Assembly: GCF_020885975.1 (NCBI RefSeq)
Contig: NZ_AP025183.1
Coordinates: forward strand, 1,984,001-2,048,000
Source: Flavobacterium ammonificans
GTDB taxonomy: Bacteria > Bacteroidota > Bacteroidia > Flavobacteriales > Flavobacteriaceae
DNA: 64,000 bases
Reading direction: 5' to 3'
Shown: in pieces, positions 38,457-47,122 of the stretch
Position numbering within the stretch: the stretch's first letter is position 1
How the letters are laid out: every line of letters begins with the position of its first letter
Notes under the pieces: model-generated
The model's input: the letters and a program-made list of their open reading frames with translations, nothing else
Told to the model about the DNA's origin: nothing
Database searches by the model: none
Program-made: the position numbers and the translations under genes

Positions 38457-38730
38457 TTGAAAATACAATCCGTTTGGGTTGGAATTCAAATTAAAAAAAA
38501 TGAACCACATAGAAACATAGATTTATGATTTACAGTTAAAGAATGGATAGAAATAATTCTATTCTTCACATAGATTAGCTATGTGAAAAGTAAAATGCCT
38601 ATCCAAATCTTTTAAATACACTGCAATTCTATGTATCTATGTGGTTAAAAAAAAGGAACCAACAAGTATACAACCTATACTAAGTTTAACAAAAAAGCAA
38701 GAAAAATATATTTTTTTTCGCTTTTTTGTA
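38457..38730. other. Long gene-free stretch between clpB and the trp promoter
   Basis: It holds the 144-base composite hairpin at 38503-38646 and otherwise low-complexity AT-rich sequence with A and T runs. There is no coding potential. Confidence 0.6.
38503..38646. repeat. 144-base composite hairpin element
   Basis: Outer arms AACCACATAGAAACATAG (38503-38520) and an inverted copy at 38628-38646 match with one mismatch. Middle arms GGATAG/CTATCC (38545-38550, 38599-38604) follow. The inner stem TTCACATAG/CTATGTGAA (38565-38573, 38579-38587) is perfect with loop ATTAG. It is a large REP or small non-autonomous element, or a structured RNA. Confidence 0.75.
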
Positions 38731-38761
38731 TTGAATTAACCAAATAACCTTTCTATATTTG
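38731..38761 (+). promoter_or_regulatory. Promoter of the trp operon
   Basis: TTG (38731-38733), a 20-base spacer and TATATTTG (38754-38761). The leader peptide starts 19 bases later. Confidence 0.8.
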
Positions 38762-38779
38762 TAATCGAAGAATATCAAT

Positions 38780-38836
38780 ATGAAAACAATAACAAACAAT
38801 ACTTGGTGGTGGAATAATTTACGTCAGACGTCGTGA
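38780..38836 (+). CDS. trpL: trp operon leader peptide
   Basis: An 18-residue peptide, MKTITNNTWWWNNLRQTS, between the trp promoter and terminator. Three consecutive Trp codons (TGG at 38804-38812) make a ribosome stall when charged tRNA-Trp is scarce. The stop codon (38834-38836) lies within the segment GTCGTGA (38830-38836) that can pair with the terminator's loop and 3' arm. It works as a sensor, not as a protein. Confidence 0.93.
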   Translation: MKTITNNTWWWNNLRQTS

Positions 38837-38897
38837 ACAGAGCTCCTATAGTATTACTATAAATATAAAAGGCTTGTCATCACGACAAGCCTTTTTT
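38830..38897 (+). terminator. trp attenuator: terminator with competing antiterminator
   Basis: Terminator stem AAAAGGCTTGTC (38867-38878) pairs with GACAAGCCTTTT (38884-38895), loop ATCAC, then T's. GTCGTGA (38830-38836) is the exact complement of TCACGAC (38880-38886), which covers the loop and the start of the 3' arm. A ribosome stalled at the Trp codons leaves 38830-38836 free to form the antiterminator. A ribosome reaching the stop covers it and termination follows. A small hairpin, TATAGT-ATT-ACTATA (38847-38861), may be a pause site. Confidence 0.92.
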
Positions 38898-38942
38898 CAT
38901 ATCCTTAAGTAAGCTAATTATAACATTATAAAAAAGACCATT

Positions 38943-40343
38943 TTGAAATCTTTTATTTTAAATACAAAATACAAACAAATCCTTGCCGACACCATTACGC
39001 CGGTGAGTGTGTACTTGAAAATACGCGATAAATTCCCGAATAGTTTGCTTTTGGAAAGTAGCGACTACCACGGAAACGACAATAGTTTTTCGTACATCTG
39101 TTGCAATCCGATAGCTTCGATTAAAATTGAAAACGAAACGATTATCAAAAACTATCCTGACGGAAGTGCTGAAAAAATAGCCATCGATGCTACAACTGAT
39201 ATTCCTGCCGTAATCCAAGAATTTTCAGGGCAATTTGAATCAGAGAAAAACGATTTCAAATTTATTAATAACGGTTTGTTTGGTTACATTTCGTATGATG
39301 CCGTGCGTTATTTTGAGAAAGTAAACATTGCCAAAAAAGAAAACAGCAATACAATTCCTGATGTTTTTTACGCAGTGTACCAAAATATTATCGCCATCAA
39401 CCATTTCAAAAACGAGGCATATATTTTCTGCCATAGTTTGGACGGAAAGAACAACATTGCAGAAATTGAACAGTTATTACAATCTCGCAATATTGCTTCC
39501 TATTCATTTTCAAAAGACGGTCAAGGATTTTCTAATTTAACCGATGAGGAGTTCAAGCTTAATGTGGCTTTAGCCAAAAAACATTGTTACCGTGGCGATG
39601 TGTTCCAATTGGTTTTATCCAGACGTTTTACGCAAGGATTCAAAGGCGACGAATTCAATGTGTACCGCGCGTTACGAAGCATTAACCCATCGCCTTACCT
39701 CTTCTTCTTTGATTACGGAGACTTTAAAATATTTGGTTCGTCTCCCGAAGCTCAAATCATCGTGAAAGACCGAAAAGCAGAAATTCACCCGATTGCCGGA
39801 ACGTTCAAAAGAACAGGCGATGATGAAAAAGATGCTGGTTTAGCCAAACAATTATCAGAAGACAAAAAAGAAAATAGCGAACACGTGATGTTGGTCGATT
39901 TGGCACGTAATGATTTAAGCCGAAACGGTCACGATGTGCAAGTTGAAAAATATAGAGAAGTACAATTTTTTTCGCATGTGATTCATTTGGTATCCAAAGT
40001 AACAGGGCATTTACACGATACAGCTTCCACGATGCAAGTAGTAGCAGATACTTTCCCTGCGGGAACGTTGAGTGGCGCGCCAAAACACCGCGCCATGCAA
40101 TTGATTGAAGAGTATGAAACAACCAATCGTAACTTTTATGGTGGTGCCATTGGATTTATGGATTTTAAAGGCAATTTCAATCATGCGATTATGATTCGTA
40201 CTTTCTTAAGTAAAAACCACCAATTGCATTCTCAAGCAGGAGCAGGAATTGTAGCAAATTCAGATGAAGAAAGCGAAATGCAAGAAGTGTACAACAAATT
40301 AAGAGCCTTGAATACGGCTTTGGATTTGGCAGAAACAATTTAA
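38943..40343 (+). CDS. trpE: Anthranilate synthase component I
   Basis: A 466-residue enzyme that converts chorismate to anthranilate using ammonia from TrpG. The chorismate-binding half carries RGDVFQLVLSRRF, YLFFFDYGDF, FGSSPE, IAGTFKRTGD, EHVMLVDLARNDLSR and GTLSGAPKHRA. The N-terminal LLLESSD segment is the tryptophan feedback-binding motif (LLES), so the enzyme is probably inhibited by Trp. The start is TTG 38943, which keeps the conserved N-terminus; no ATG is suitable. It is the first structural gene after the attenuator. Confidence 0.96.
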   Translation: MKSFILNTKYKQILADTITPVSVYLKIRDKFPNSLLLESSDYHGNDNSFSYICCNPIASIKIENETIIKNYPDGSAEKIAIDATTDIPAVIQEFSGQFESEKNDFKFINNGLFGYISYDAVRYFEKVNIAKKENSNTIPDVFYAVYQNIIAINHFKNEAYIFCHSLDGKNNIAEIEQLLQSRNIASYSFSKDGQGFSNLTDEEFKLNVALAKKHCYRGDVFQLVLSRRFTQGFKGDEFNVYRALRSINPSPYLFFFDYGDFKIFGSSPEAQIIVKDRKAEIHPIAGTFKRTGDDEKDAGLAKQLSEDKKENSEHVMLVDLARNDLSRNGHDVQVEKYREVQFFSHVIHLVSKVTGHLHDTASTMQVVADTFPAGTLSGAPKHRAMQLIEEYETTNRNFYGGAIGFMDFKGNFNHAIMIRTFLSKNHQLHSQAGAGIVANSDEESEMQEVYNKLRALNTALDLAETI

Positions 40344-40353
40344 TACAAACAGA

Positions 40354-40920
40354 ATGAAAAAGATACTAGTCATAGACAATTACGATAGCTTTACGTACAA
40401 TCTAGTCCACTATTTAGAAGATTTAGATTGCGAAGTGACTGTCTATAGAAACGATGAATTTGAGTTGGACGAAATTGATCATTTTGACAAAATTTTATTA
40501 TCCCCAGGCCCAGGAATTCCTGATGAAGCGGGATTATTAAAACAAGTCATTCAGCAGTACGGTCCAACCAAAAGTATTTTTGGCGTATGCCTAGGACAAC
40601 AAGCCATTGGCGAAGTGTATGGCGGAACGCTTTCGAATTTGGACAAAGTGTATCATGGTGTAGCAACCAAAGTTACTAAATCAGTCAATGACGAATTGTT
40701 ATTTGAAGGATTGGAGAACGAATTTGAAGTGGGACGTTACCATTCTTGGGTGGTAGACGCTAATTTACCAGATTGTTTGGAAGCCTCCTCTTTTGACGAA
40801 AACGGACAAGTAATGTCGCTACGACACAAGACTTACGATGTTAGAGGAGTTCAATTTCATCCAGAAAGTGTATTAACACCAAACGGAAAGAAAATGTTAG
40901 AAAATTGGGTAAAAAGTTAA
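40354..40920 (+). CDS. trpG: Anthranilate synthase component II, glutamine amidotransferase
   Basis: A 188-residue class I amidotransferase with Cys79 in FGVCLGQQ and the His169/Glu171 pair in GVQFHPES. It supplies ammonia to TrpE. PGPGIP (51-56) is the oxyanion-region motif. It is a stand-alone subunit, not fused to TrpE or TrpD. It starts ten bases after trpE. In many bacteria the same subunit also serves p-aminobenzoate synthase. Confidence 0.95.
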   Translation: MKKILVIDNYDSFTYNLVHYLEDLDCEVTVYRNDEFELDEIDHFDKILLSPGPGIPDEAGLLKQVIQQYGPTKSIFGVCLGQQAIGEVYGGTLSNLDKVYHGVATKVTKSVNDELLFEGLENEFEVGRYHSWVVDANLPDCLEASSFDENGQVMSLRHKTYDVRGVQFHPESVLTPNGKKMLENWVKS

Positions 40921-41029
40921 GTTAAATTGTTAGATAATTTAGATGGTTAGAGGATTCGATCTTCCAGTTTTTATAGAAATTATTCAAACAGTACCCATGT
41001 GAAAATTGGGATTAAAAAAAACAAAAATC

Positions 41030-41057
41030 TTTGTGTCTTGGAGCCTTTGCGGCAAAA
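41030..41057 (+). repeat. 28-bp GCG-rich intergenic element before trpD
   Basis: Begins TTTGTGTCTTGGAG and ends GCGGCAAAA, 15 bases before the trpD ATG. It has the same length and ending as the elements before trpC and trpF. Confidence 0.75.
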
Positions 41058-41072
41058 GAAAAGAAAAGAAAA

Positions 41073-42065
41073 ATGAAAAACATACTCAACAGATTAATCA
41101 ATCACGAAATGCTCTCGAAAGAAGAAGCTAAAAACGTTTTGGTCAAAATATCCAATGGGGAATACAATACAAGCCAAATTGCTTCTTTCTTAACCGTTTA
41201 CATGATGCGTAGCATTAGTATCGAAGAATTAGCTGGTTTCCGCGAAGCCTTATTGGATTTGTGTATTCGTGTCGATTTATCAGGCTATAACACCATCGAT
41301 TTGTGCGGGACCGGTGGCGATGGAAAAGATACGTTTAACATTTCAACCTTGGCGTCTTTTGTAGCTGCTGGAGCAGGAATCAAAGTAGCAAAACACGGAA
41401 ATTACGGTGTTTCGTCAATTTCTGGATCGAGTAATGTGATGGAAAAAATGGGAATCAAATTCAGTAATGAAGCTGGTTTCTTAGAAAAATGTATGGAAAA
41501 AGCAGGCATCTGTATTTTGCATGCACCACTCTTCCACCCTGCAATGAAAAATGTGGGACCTATTCGAAAAGAATTGGGTGTAAAAACCTTTTTCAATATG
41601 TTGGGACCTATGGTAAATCCGGCGTTTCCTCAGAATCAATTGGTGGGAGTTTTCAATTTGGAATTGGCTCGAATGTATGCCTATTTGTACCAAAACACCG
41701 ATAGAAATTTTACGATTTTACATTCCTTGGACGGTTATGATGAAGTTTCCTTAACCTGTCCGACCAAATGTATTACAAACACAAAAGAACTGATGCTGAA
41801 TCCAGACGATTTTGGCGTTCGTCTTTTGTCACAAACCGAAATTGAAGGCGGTAAAACTATTGAAGAGTCAGCACAATTATTTACCGATATCATTTCAGGA
41901 AAAGGAACCGAAGCCCAAAATAATGTAGTCTGTGCCAATGCTGCAATGGCGATTGCAACGGTAACACAATGCAGTCCGTTAGAAGGTTTTGAATTAGCCA
42001 AAGAGAGTTTGTTCTCTAGAAAAGGATTGCAAGCCCTACAAACGTTACAAGAATTAAGTAAATAG
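41073..42065 (+). CDS. trpD: Anthranilate phosphoribosyltransferase
   Basis: A 330-residue enzyme that joins anthranilate to PRPP. Motifs are LCGTGGDGKDTFNIST (PRPP glycine loop), AKHGNYGVSS (anthranilate site) and GPIRKELGVKTFFNMLGP. I use ATG 41073. An upstream TTG at 41031 would read through the 28-bp element and add 14 residues not found in the family. The gap from trpG is 152 bases. Confidence 0.95.
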   Translation: MKNILNRLINHEMLSKEEAKNVLVKISNGEYNTSQIASFLTVYMMRSISIEELAGFREALLDLCIRVDLSGYNTIDLCGTGGDGKDTFNISTLASFVAAGAGIKVAKHGNYGVSSISGSSNVMEKMGIKFSNEAGFLEKCMEKAGICILHAPLFHPAMKNVGPIRKELGVKTFFNMLGPMVNPAFPQNQLVGVFNLELARMYAYLYQNTDRNFTILHSLDGYDEVSLTCPTKCITNTKELMLNPDDFGVRLLSQTEIEGGKTIEESAQLFTDIISGKGTEAQNNVVCANAAMAIATVTQCSPLEGFELAKESLFSRKGLQALQTLQELSK

Positions 42066-42069
42066 AAAT

Positions 42070-42098
42070 ACGAATTACACGAATTGCTCGAATTAGCA
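42070..42098. repeat. Short direct repeats (CGAATT) between trpD and trpC
   Basis: CGAATT occurs three times at about 10-base spacing (42071, 42081, 42090) with shared flanks. A related ACACGAATTA stands in the trpC-trpF gap at about 42941. Confidence 0.6.
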
Positions 42099-42127
42099 CA
42101 AATGAATTTAAAAATCAATTTTTAACC

Positions 42128-42155
42128 TTTGCGCATTAGCGCCTTAGCGGCAAAA
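42128..42155 (+). repeat. 28-bp GCG-rich intergenic element before trpC
   Basis: TTTGCGCATTAGCG followed by CCTTAGCGGCAAAA, ending three bases before the trpC ATG. It carries two ATTAGCG/CTTAGCG repeats. Confidence 0.8.
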
Positions 42156-42158
42156 AAA

Positions 42159-42938
42159 ATGAACATATTAGATAAAATAATACAAGACAAACGAAGAGAA
42201 GTAGTACTCAAAAAATCGATTATTCCAGTTTCACAATTGGAGGCATCGGTGTTTTTTGAAAAACAAACTATTTCGTTGAGCCATAATTTACAAAACAGTA
42301 GTTCAGGGATTATTGCTGAACACAAACGTCGTTCGCCTTCCAAAGCGGAAATCAATTACGGTTTTACCGTAGAAGAAGTAGTCAAAGGCTATGAAACAGC
42401 GGGTTCTTGTGGTATATCTGTTTTAACGGATGGAAAATATTTTGGCGGTTCTTTGGACGATTTGTTATTGGCAAGAGCCACAGTCAATATTCCGCTTTTG
42501 CGAAAAGAATTCATTGTGGACGAATACCAAATTTTGGAAGCCAAAGCCCACGGTGCCGATTTAATTTTGCTAATCGCTGCGGTTTTGAGCCGAGAGGAAA
42601 TCAAAAGTTTGTCTGAATTTGCACATGGTTTAGGATTAGAAGTCCTTTTGGAAGTCCACAATCAAGAAGAATTAGAAAAATCGATTATGCCAAGTTTGGA
42701 CATGATTGGTGTGAATAACCGAAATCTAAAAACCTTTGAAGTAAATTTGGATTTTAGTAAAGAATTGGCTGCTCAAATTCCGAATGAATTTGTAAAAGTA
42801 TCCGAAAGCGGTATTTCGTCTATCGAAGCAATCACAGAATTGAAACCTTATGGTTACCAAGGGTTCTTAATTGGGGAAAACTTCATGAAAACGGATAATG
42901 CAGGTCAGGCGGCAAAAGAATTTATAGCACAATTGTAA
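42159..42938 (+). CDS. trpC: Indole-3-glycerol-phosphate synthase
   Basis: A 259-residue TIM-barrel enzyme that closes the indole ring. IAEHKRRSPSKAEI contains the catalytic Lys and SPSK motif near residue 53. LLRKEFIVDEYQI has the second catalytic Lys, and VSESGIS binds phosphate. I chose ATG 42159 because the longer frame from 42129 would translate the 28-bp element, whereas MNILDKIIQDKRREV is the normal family start. Confidence 0.95.
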   Translation: MNILDKIIQDKRREVVLKKSIIPVSQLEASVFFEKQTISLSHNLQNSSSGIIAEHKRRSPSKAEINYGFTVEEVVKGYETAGSCGISVLTDGKYFGGSLDDLLLARATVNIPLLRKEFIVDEYQILEAKAHGADLILLIAAVLSREEIKSLSEFAHGLGLEVLLEVHNQEELEKSIMPSLDMIGVNNRNLKTFEVNLDFSKELAAQIPNEFVKVSESGISSIEAITELKPYGYQGFLIGENFMKTDNAGQAAKEFIAQL

Positions 42939-42958
42939 CAACACGAATTAAAAATAGC

Positions 42959-42986
42959 TTCGCGCCTTAGCGTCTTAGCGGCAAAA
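42959..42986 (+). repeat. 28-bp GCG-rich intergenic element before trpF
   Basis: TTCGCGCCTTAGCG followed by TCTTAGCGGCAAAA, ending five bases before the trpF ATG. Same length and phase as the copies before trpD and trpC. Confidence 0.8.
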
Positions 42987-42991
42987 TAAAT

Positions 42992-43615
42992 ATGAAACTC
43001 AAAATCTGCGGCATGAAATACCCCGACAATATTCTCCAAGTAGGATCACTCCTACCCGATTATATGGGCTTTATATTCTGGGAAAAGTCGGCTCGCTATT
43101 TTGATGGACCACTTCCTAATTTACCGCAAAACATCAAAAAAACAGGAGTTTTTGTCAATGCCAGTCAAGAAGATATTGTGTCAAAACTAAGCCAATACGA
43201 TTTGCAAGCGGTTCAATTGCATGGACATGAGTCGGTAGCATTTTGCCAAGAATTAAAAAATACATTGGCTAAAAGCATTGAAATTATTAAAGTATTTTCA
43301 GTTGATCCCGAATTTGATTTTGACGAATTGAAACCTTTTGAAACAGTTTGTGATTATTTCCTTTTTGATACCAAAGGAAAATTACCTGGAGGCAACGGAA
43401 CGACTTTCGATTGGAAAGTGCTAGAAAAATATCCATCGCAAAAGCCCATCTTTTTAAGTGGCGGAATTGGACTAGATGAAATAGATTTGGTTAACGAAAT
43501 ACTTAAAACCGATTTACCCATTTATGCTATCGATGTTAATAGTAAATTTGAAATCGAAGCGGGATTAAAAAACAAAGAAGAATTGCATCGTTTTAAACAA
43601 AAAATAAACTTTTAA
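42992..43615 (+). CDS. trpF: Phosphoribosylanthranilate isomerase
   Basis: A 207-residue TIM-barrel isomerase. It opens KICGMKYPDN with the catalytic Cys near residue 5. GFIFWEKSARY, AVQLHGHES and FLFDTKGKLPGGNGTTFDW (containing the catalytic Asp) follow, and FLSGGIG closes the phosphate site. It is a separate protein here, not fused to TrpC. It precedes trpB by 12 bases. Confidence 0.95.
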   Translation: MKLKICGMKYPDNILQVGSLLPDYMGFIFWEKSARYFDGPLPNLPQNIKKTGVFVNASQEDIVSKLSQYDLQAVQLHGHESVAFCQELKNTLAKSIEIIKVFSVDPEFDFDELKPFETVCDYFLFDTKGKLPGGNGTTFDWKVLEKYPSQKPIFLSGGIGLDEIDLVNEILKTDLPIYAIDVNSKFEIEAGLKNKEELHRFKQKINF

Positions 43616-43627
43616 ATAAGTACAACC

Positions 43628-44809
43628 ATGAGTTACAACGTCAACGAAAAAGGCTATTACGGAGAATTTGGTGGGGCTTACATTCCAGAAATGTTATATC
43701 CCAATGTAGAAGAATTACGCCAAAACTATTTAAAAATTACGGCCGAACCAGAGTTTCAAGCTGAATTTGACGATTTATTGAAAGAATATGTGGGTCGCCC
43801 TACTCCGCTTTATTTTGCATCACGATTGTCTGAAAAATACAATACCAAAGTCTACCTAAAAAGAGAAGACTTATGTCATACAGGAGCACACAAAGTAAAC
43901 AATACAATTGGTCAAATTTTATTAGCCAAACGTTTGGGTAAAAAGCGAATCATTGCCGAAACGGGCGCAGGTCAACACGGTGTAGCTACGGCAACCGTTT
44001 GTGCCTTGATGGGCTTGGAATGTATTGTGTACATGGGCGAAATTGACATCAAGCGTCAAGCACCCAATGTAGCTCGTATGAAAATGTTAGGCGCAGAAGT
44101 ACGACCAGCCATGTCGGGATCTCGTACCTTAAAAGACGCAACAAACGAAGCCATTCGCGATTGGATTAACAATCCAGTTGATACGTATTATATCATTGGT
44201 TCTGTAGTGGGACCCCATCCTTATCCAGATATGGTGGCGCGTTTCCAATCGGTGATTTCGAAAGAAATCAAAAGCCAATTATTGGAAAAAGAAGGCAAAG
44301 AAAATCCAGATTATGTGATTGCTTGCGTGGGTGGAGGAAGTAATGCTGCAGGCGCTTTTTACCACTTTTTGGATGAAAAAGAAGTAAACATTATTGCGGT
44401 AGAAGCAGCAGGTTTAGGGGTGCATTCGGGTGAAAGTGCTGCCACCTCAGCTTTAGGTAAAGTAGGCGTAATTCATGGAAGTAAAACTTTATTGATGCAA
44501 ACCCCTGACGGACAAATTACCGAACCCTACTCTATTTCAGCAGGATTGGATTACCCAGGTGTTGGACCCATGCACGCCAATTTATATGCTACAGGCAGAG
44601 CGCGATTCATCTCAATCACCGATGAACAAGCGATGCATTGGGGATTGGAATTGTCTAAATTAGAAGGTATTATTCCGGCAATTGAAACCGCTCACGCCTT
44701 TGCGGTTTTGGACGAAATGAGATTCAAACAAAACGATGTGGTTGTAATTAATCTTTCGGGACGTGGCGACAAAGATTTGAATACTTATATTGATTATTTT
44801 AAATTATAG
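43628..44809 (+). CDS. trpB: Tryptophan synthase beta chain
   Basis: A 393-residue pyridoxal-phosphate enzyme that joins indole and serine. The cofactor Lys is Lys89 in [17 protein letters not shown] binds the phosphate, ETGAGQHG is the carboxylate loop, and the C-terminal LSGRGDKD is intact. It forms the alpha2-beta2 complex with TrpA, whose gene starts two bases later. Confidence 0.97.
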   Translation: MSYNVNEKGYYGEFGGAYIPEMLYPNVEELRQNYLKITAEPEFQAEFDDLLKEYVGRPTPLYFASRLSEKYNTKVYLKREDLCHTGAHKVNNTIGQILLAKRLGKKRIIAETGAGQHGVATATVCALMGLECIVYMGEIDIKRQAPNVARMKMLGAEVRPAMSGSRTLKDATNEAIRDWINNPVDTYYIIGSVVGPHPYPDMVARFQSVISKEIKSQLLEKEGKENPDYVIACVGGGSNAAGAFYHFLDEKEVNIIAVEAAGLGVHSGESAATSALGKVGVIHGSKTLLMQTPDGQITEPYSISAGLDYPGVGPMHANLYATGRARFISITDEQAMHWGLELSKLEGIIPAIETAHAFAVLDEMRFKQNDVVVINLSGRGDKDLNTYIDYFKL

Positions 44810-44811
44810 CA

Positions 44812-45576
44812 ATGAACAGAATTAATCAAAAATTACAAGAAACAAAAAAAATATTATCTATCTATTTTTCAGCGGGATACCCAAGCCTGAATGATACGGT
44901 GCAAATTATACAAGATTTGGAAAAAAGTGGAGTCGATATGATCGAAATTGGTCTGCCTTTTAGCGATCCTTTAGCTGATGGACCAACCATTCAAGCCAGT
45001 TCTACTCAAGCTTTGCATAACGGAATGACTACCCAAGTGTTGTTTGACCAATTGAAAGACATTCGTAAAACAGTTTCCATTCCGTTAGTAATTATGGGGT
45101 ATTTCAACCCGATGCTACAATATGGAATAGAAGATTTCTGTAAAAAATGCGCTGAAATTGGTATTGATGGATTAATTATTCCCGACTTACCGGTTGATGT
45201 CTATGCAGAGGATTACAAAGCTACTTTCGAAAAATACGGACTTATCAATGTGTTTTTAATTACACCGCAAACATCTGACGAACGCATCCGTTTTATTGAT
45301 AGCGTATCGGACGGATTTATTTACATGGTGAGTTCAGCTAGCGTAACGGGTTCGCAATCAGGTTTTGGAAGTACACAAGAAGACTATTTCAAACGTATTG
45401 CCGAAATGAATTTGAAAAACCCACAAATCATTGGTTTTGGAATCAATAATGCCGAAACATTCAACCAAGCGACTCAATTTGCCAAAGGCGCCATTATTGG
45501 AAGTGCTTTTATTACGCATTTAACCGAAAATGGCACTGGAAAAATCGAGGAGTTTGTGAAAGCGATTCGAAAATAA
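44812..45576 (+). CDS. trpA: Tryptophan synthase alpha chain
   Basis: A 254-residue TIM-barrel lyase that releases indole from indole-3-glycerol phosphate. Catalytic Glu45 lies in MIEIGLPFSD and Asp56 in PLADGP. The phosphate loop GFGINNAE is near 203. It is the last gene of the trp operon. I see no strong hairpin terminator in the roughly 100 bases after it. Confidence 0.96.
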   Translation: MNRINQKLQETKKILSIYFSAGYPSLNDTVQIIQDLEKSGVDMIEIGLPFSDPLADGPTIQASSTQALHNGMTTQVLFDQLKDIRKTVSIPLVIMGYFNPMLQYGIEDFCKKCAEIGIDGLIIPDLPVDVYAEDYKATFEKYGLINVFLITPQTSDERIRFIDSVSDGFIYMVSSASVTGSQSGFGSTQEDYFKRIAEMNLKNPQIIGFGINNAETFNQATQFAKGAIIGSAFITHLTENGTGKIEEFVKAIRK

Positions 45577-45678
45577 ATTAATTATAAATTTTGAATTGAA
45601 TATATTTTTATATTTTTAACAACTTAAAACCCAATTAAAAAAGAACCCAAATTCTAATCCTAAATCTTACCAAAAAAA

Positions 45679-46872
45679 ATGAAATCCTTATTACCCGCAT
45701 TTAAAGTGTATTCAATAATAATATTATTGATATTATCTAGCTTAGTTTTATCAAATTGTACTGAAGTCCCATTAAGTAATGAAAATAAAATTCTTTCTAT
45801 AACTTTGACTAGAGGCAACTTTACTAAAAGTTTTGATATTGTTGAAAATTCAATTGTTGGGACTGTAGATAGTTCTATAGATCTAGATGGATTAAGCCTG
45901 AATGTACCAATATCTAAAGGCGCTACAATTAGTCCTGACCCTAGTAAAATTAATTCTATTACTGGAGATTTTAGTTTTACAGTAACTGCGGAAAATGGAG
46001 ATGTGAAAATTTACACTGTATCTATAAAGAGATTATTAAGTACCGAAAATTCTTTATTGGAACTTACTATAAATTCAAATGGCTTAACTTTTAAACCACA
46101 AATAAATAGTCAAAATAATACTATCAATCAACGAATCCCTAGTTTTATAAATCTTACGAGTTTAGATGTATCCTTACGTTATTCAAATAGAGCAACCATT
46201 TCACCTGATCCTACTAGTATTAAAGATTACTCTACTCCAGTCAAATACACTGTTACATCTGAATCTGGTGACAAAAAGGAATATTTAGTTACTTTAACAC
46301 CCATGTTAGACAGTTTTTCAGAATCATGTTTGACAAATATGAATGCTAATAAATGGTTTGGTGGAGATAATAGAACTAATACTCCAGATATTTTACCAAA
46401 TGATAGAAATGTTGGTACCGGACAGGCGGTTAAATTTAATACTGATGTCAATCCACAAGTTTTCACTGTTTTAATGAATTCAGGTTTCAAATTCTTCAGC
46501 ACACAAAATAACTATAATCAAAATGTTCAATTAAAATTAAACATTAGAGACGCAAATGGTAAAATTATAGCTTCTACTAACACTACAGTCCTAGGCACCT
46601 TTAATGGCGGAGCAATAACTTTTAATATTGGAAATTTGAATCTTTTCTTTAAACAAGATACCACCTACATTTTTCAATGGTATCTAATTGATGGTATTCC
46701 ACTAGGTATTAATACTGGAAGTCTCGGAAATTCAAATCCTGGCACTGGTTTTTGTTTTTCTGGCGGATATAGTGCTGAAGCAAGCCAGCGTAAAGGAACA
46801 AGTTTAGAAGATACTTCTGTTTGGTATTCCCATTCTTGGAACTTTAATATCGAAATTTCAGGGAAAAAATAA
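45679..46872 (+). CDS. Surface lipoprotein with two DUF5018-like beta domains
   Basis: 397 residues with a lipoprotein signal: hydrophobic stretch then LVLSNC, Cys27 being the lipid anchor. Two similar domains follow (about 35-115 and 120-205), each with the ATISPDP and TVTxESGD-KxYxVxI/T patterns of the DUF5018 family seen in Bacteroidetes surface proteins. Residues about 210-397 form a further all-beta domain I do not recognise. Possibly glycan- or protein-binding at the cell surface; function unknown. It stands alone between trpA and the beta-barrel gene. Confidence 0.65.
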   Translation: MKSLLPAFKVYSIIILLILSSLVLSNCTEVPLSNENKILSITLTRGNFTKSFDIVENSIVGTVDSSIDLDGLSLNVPISKGATISPDPSKINSITGDFSFTVTAENGDVKIYTVSIKRLLSTENSLLELTINSNGLTFKPQINSQNNTINQRIPSFINLTSLDVSLRYSNRATISPDPTSIKDYSTPVKYTVTSESGDKKEYLVTLTPMLDSFSESCLTNMNANKWFGGDNRTNTPDILPNDRNVGTGQAVKFNTDVNPQVFTVLMNSGFKFFSTQNNYNQNVQLKLNIRDANGKIIASTNTTVLGTFNGGAITFNIGNLNLFFKQDTTYIFQWYLIDGIPLGINTGSLGNSNPGTGFCFSGGYSAEASQRKGTSLEDTSVWYSHSWNFNIEISGKK

Positions 46873-46986
46873 ATATATTGTAGCTATTAAAAAAAGTGAG
46901 TGTGTTTTTTGGTTTTAGGTTCTTGAATTATTTTACTAACGGATTAATATTCAATCTAATTTATCTAATAATTAACATTTTGACTG

Positions 46987-47030
46987 TTTCAAACAAATCA
47001 AAATTAGGCTACATTTGTTTCAGTTTGAAA
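46987..47030. promoter_or_regulatory. Inverted repeat around a -7 box before the beta-barrel gene
   Basis: TTTCAAAC (46987-46994) and GTTTGAAA (47023-47030) are perfect inverted copies flanking TACATTTG (47010-47017). The next ATG is 92 bases downstream of the right arm, so a long leader or another promoter is possible. The rest of 46873-47122 is AT-rich with no gene. Confidence 0.45.
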
Positions 47031-47122
47031 AATTAACAAGCAGTAATTGCTATTCCCCTGTTCATTTTTTATACTATTTTTTTAAGAGGTAAATTTTAAT
47101 CTTTTAACTTAAATGTATAACT

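Noticed and set aside
41031..41072. Longer trpD start (TTG)
   Set aside because: The extension translates the 28-bp intergenic element and is absent from the TrpD family. ATG 41073 gives the normal N-terminus.
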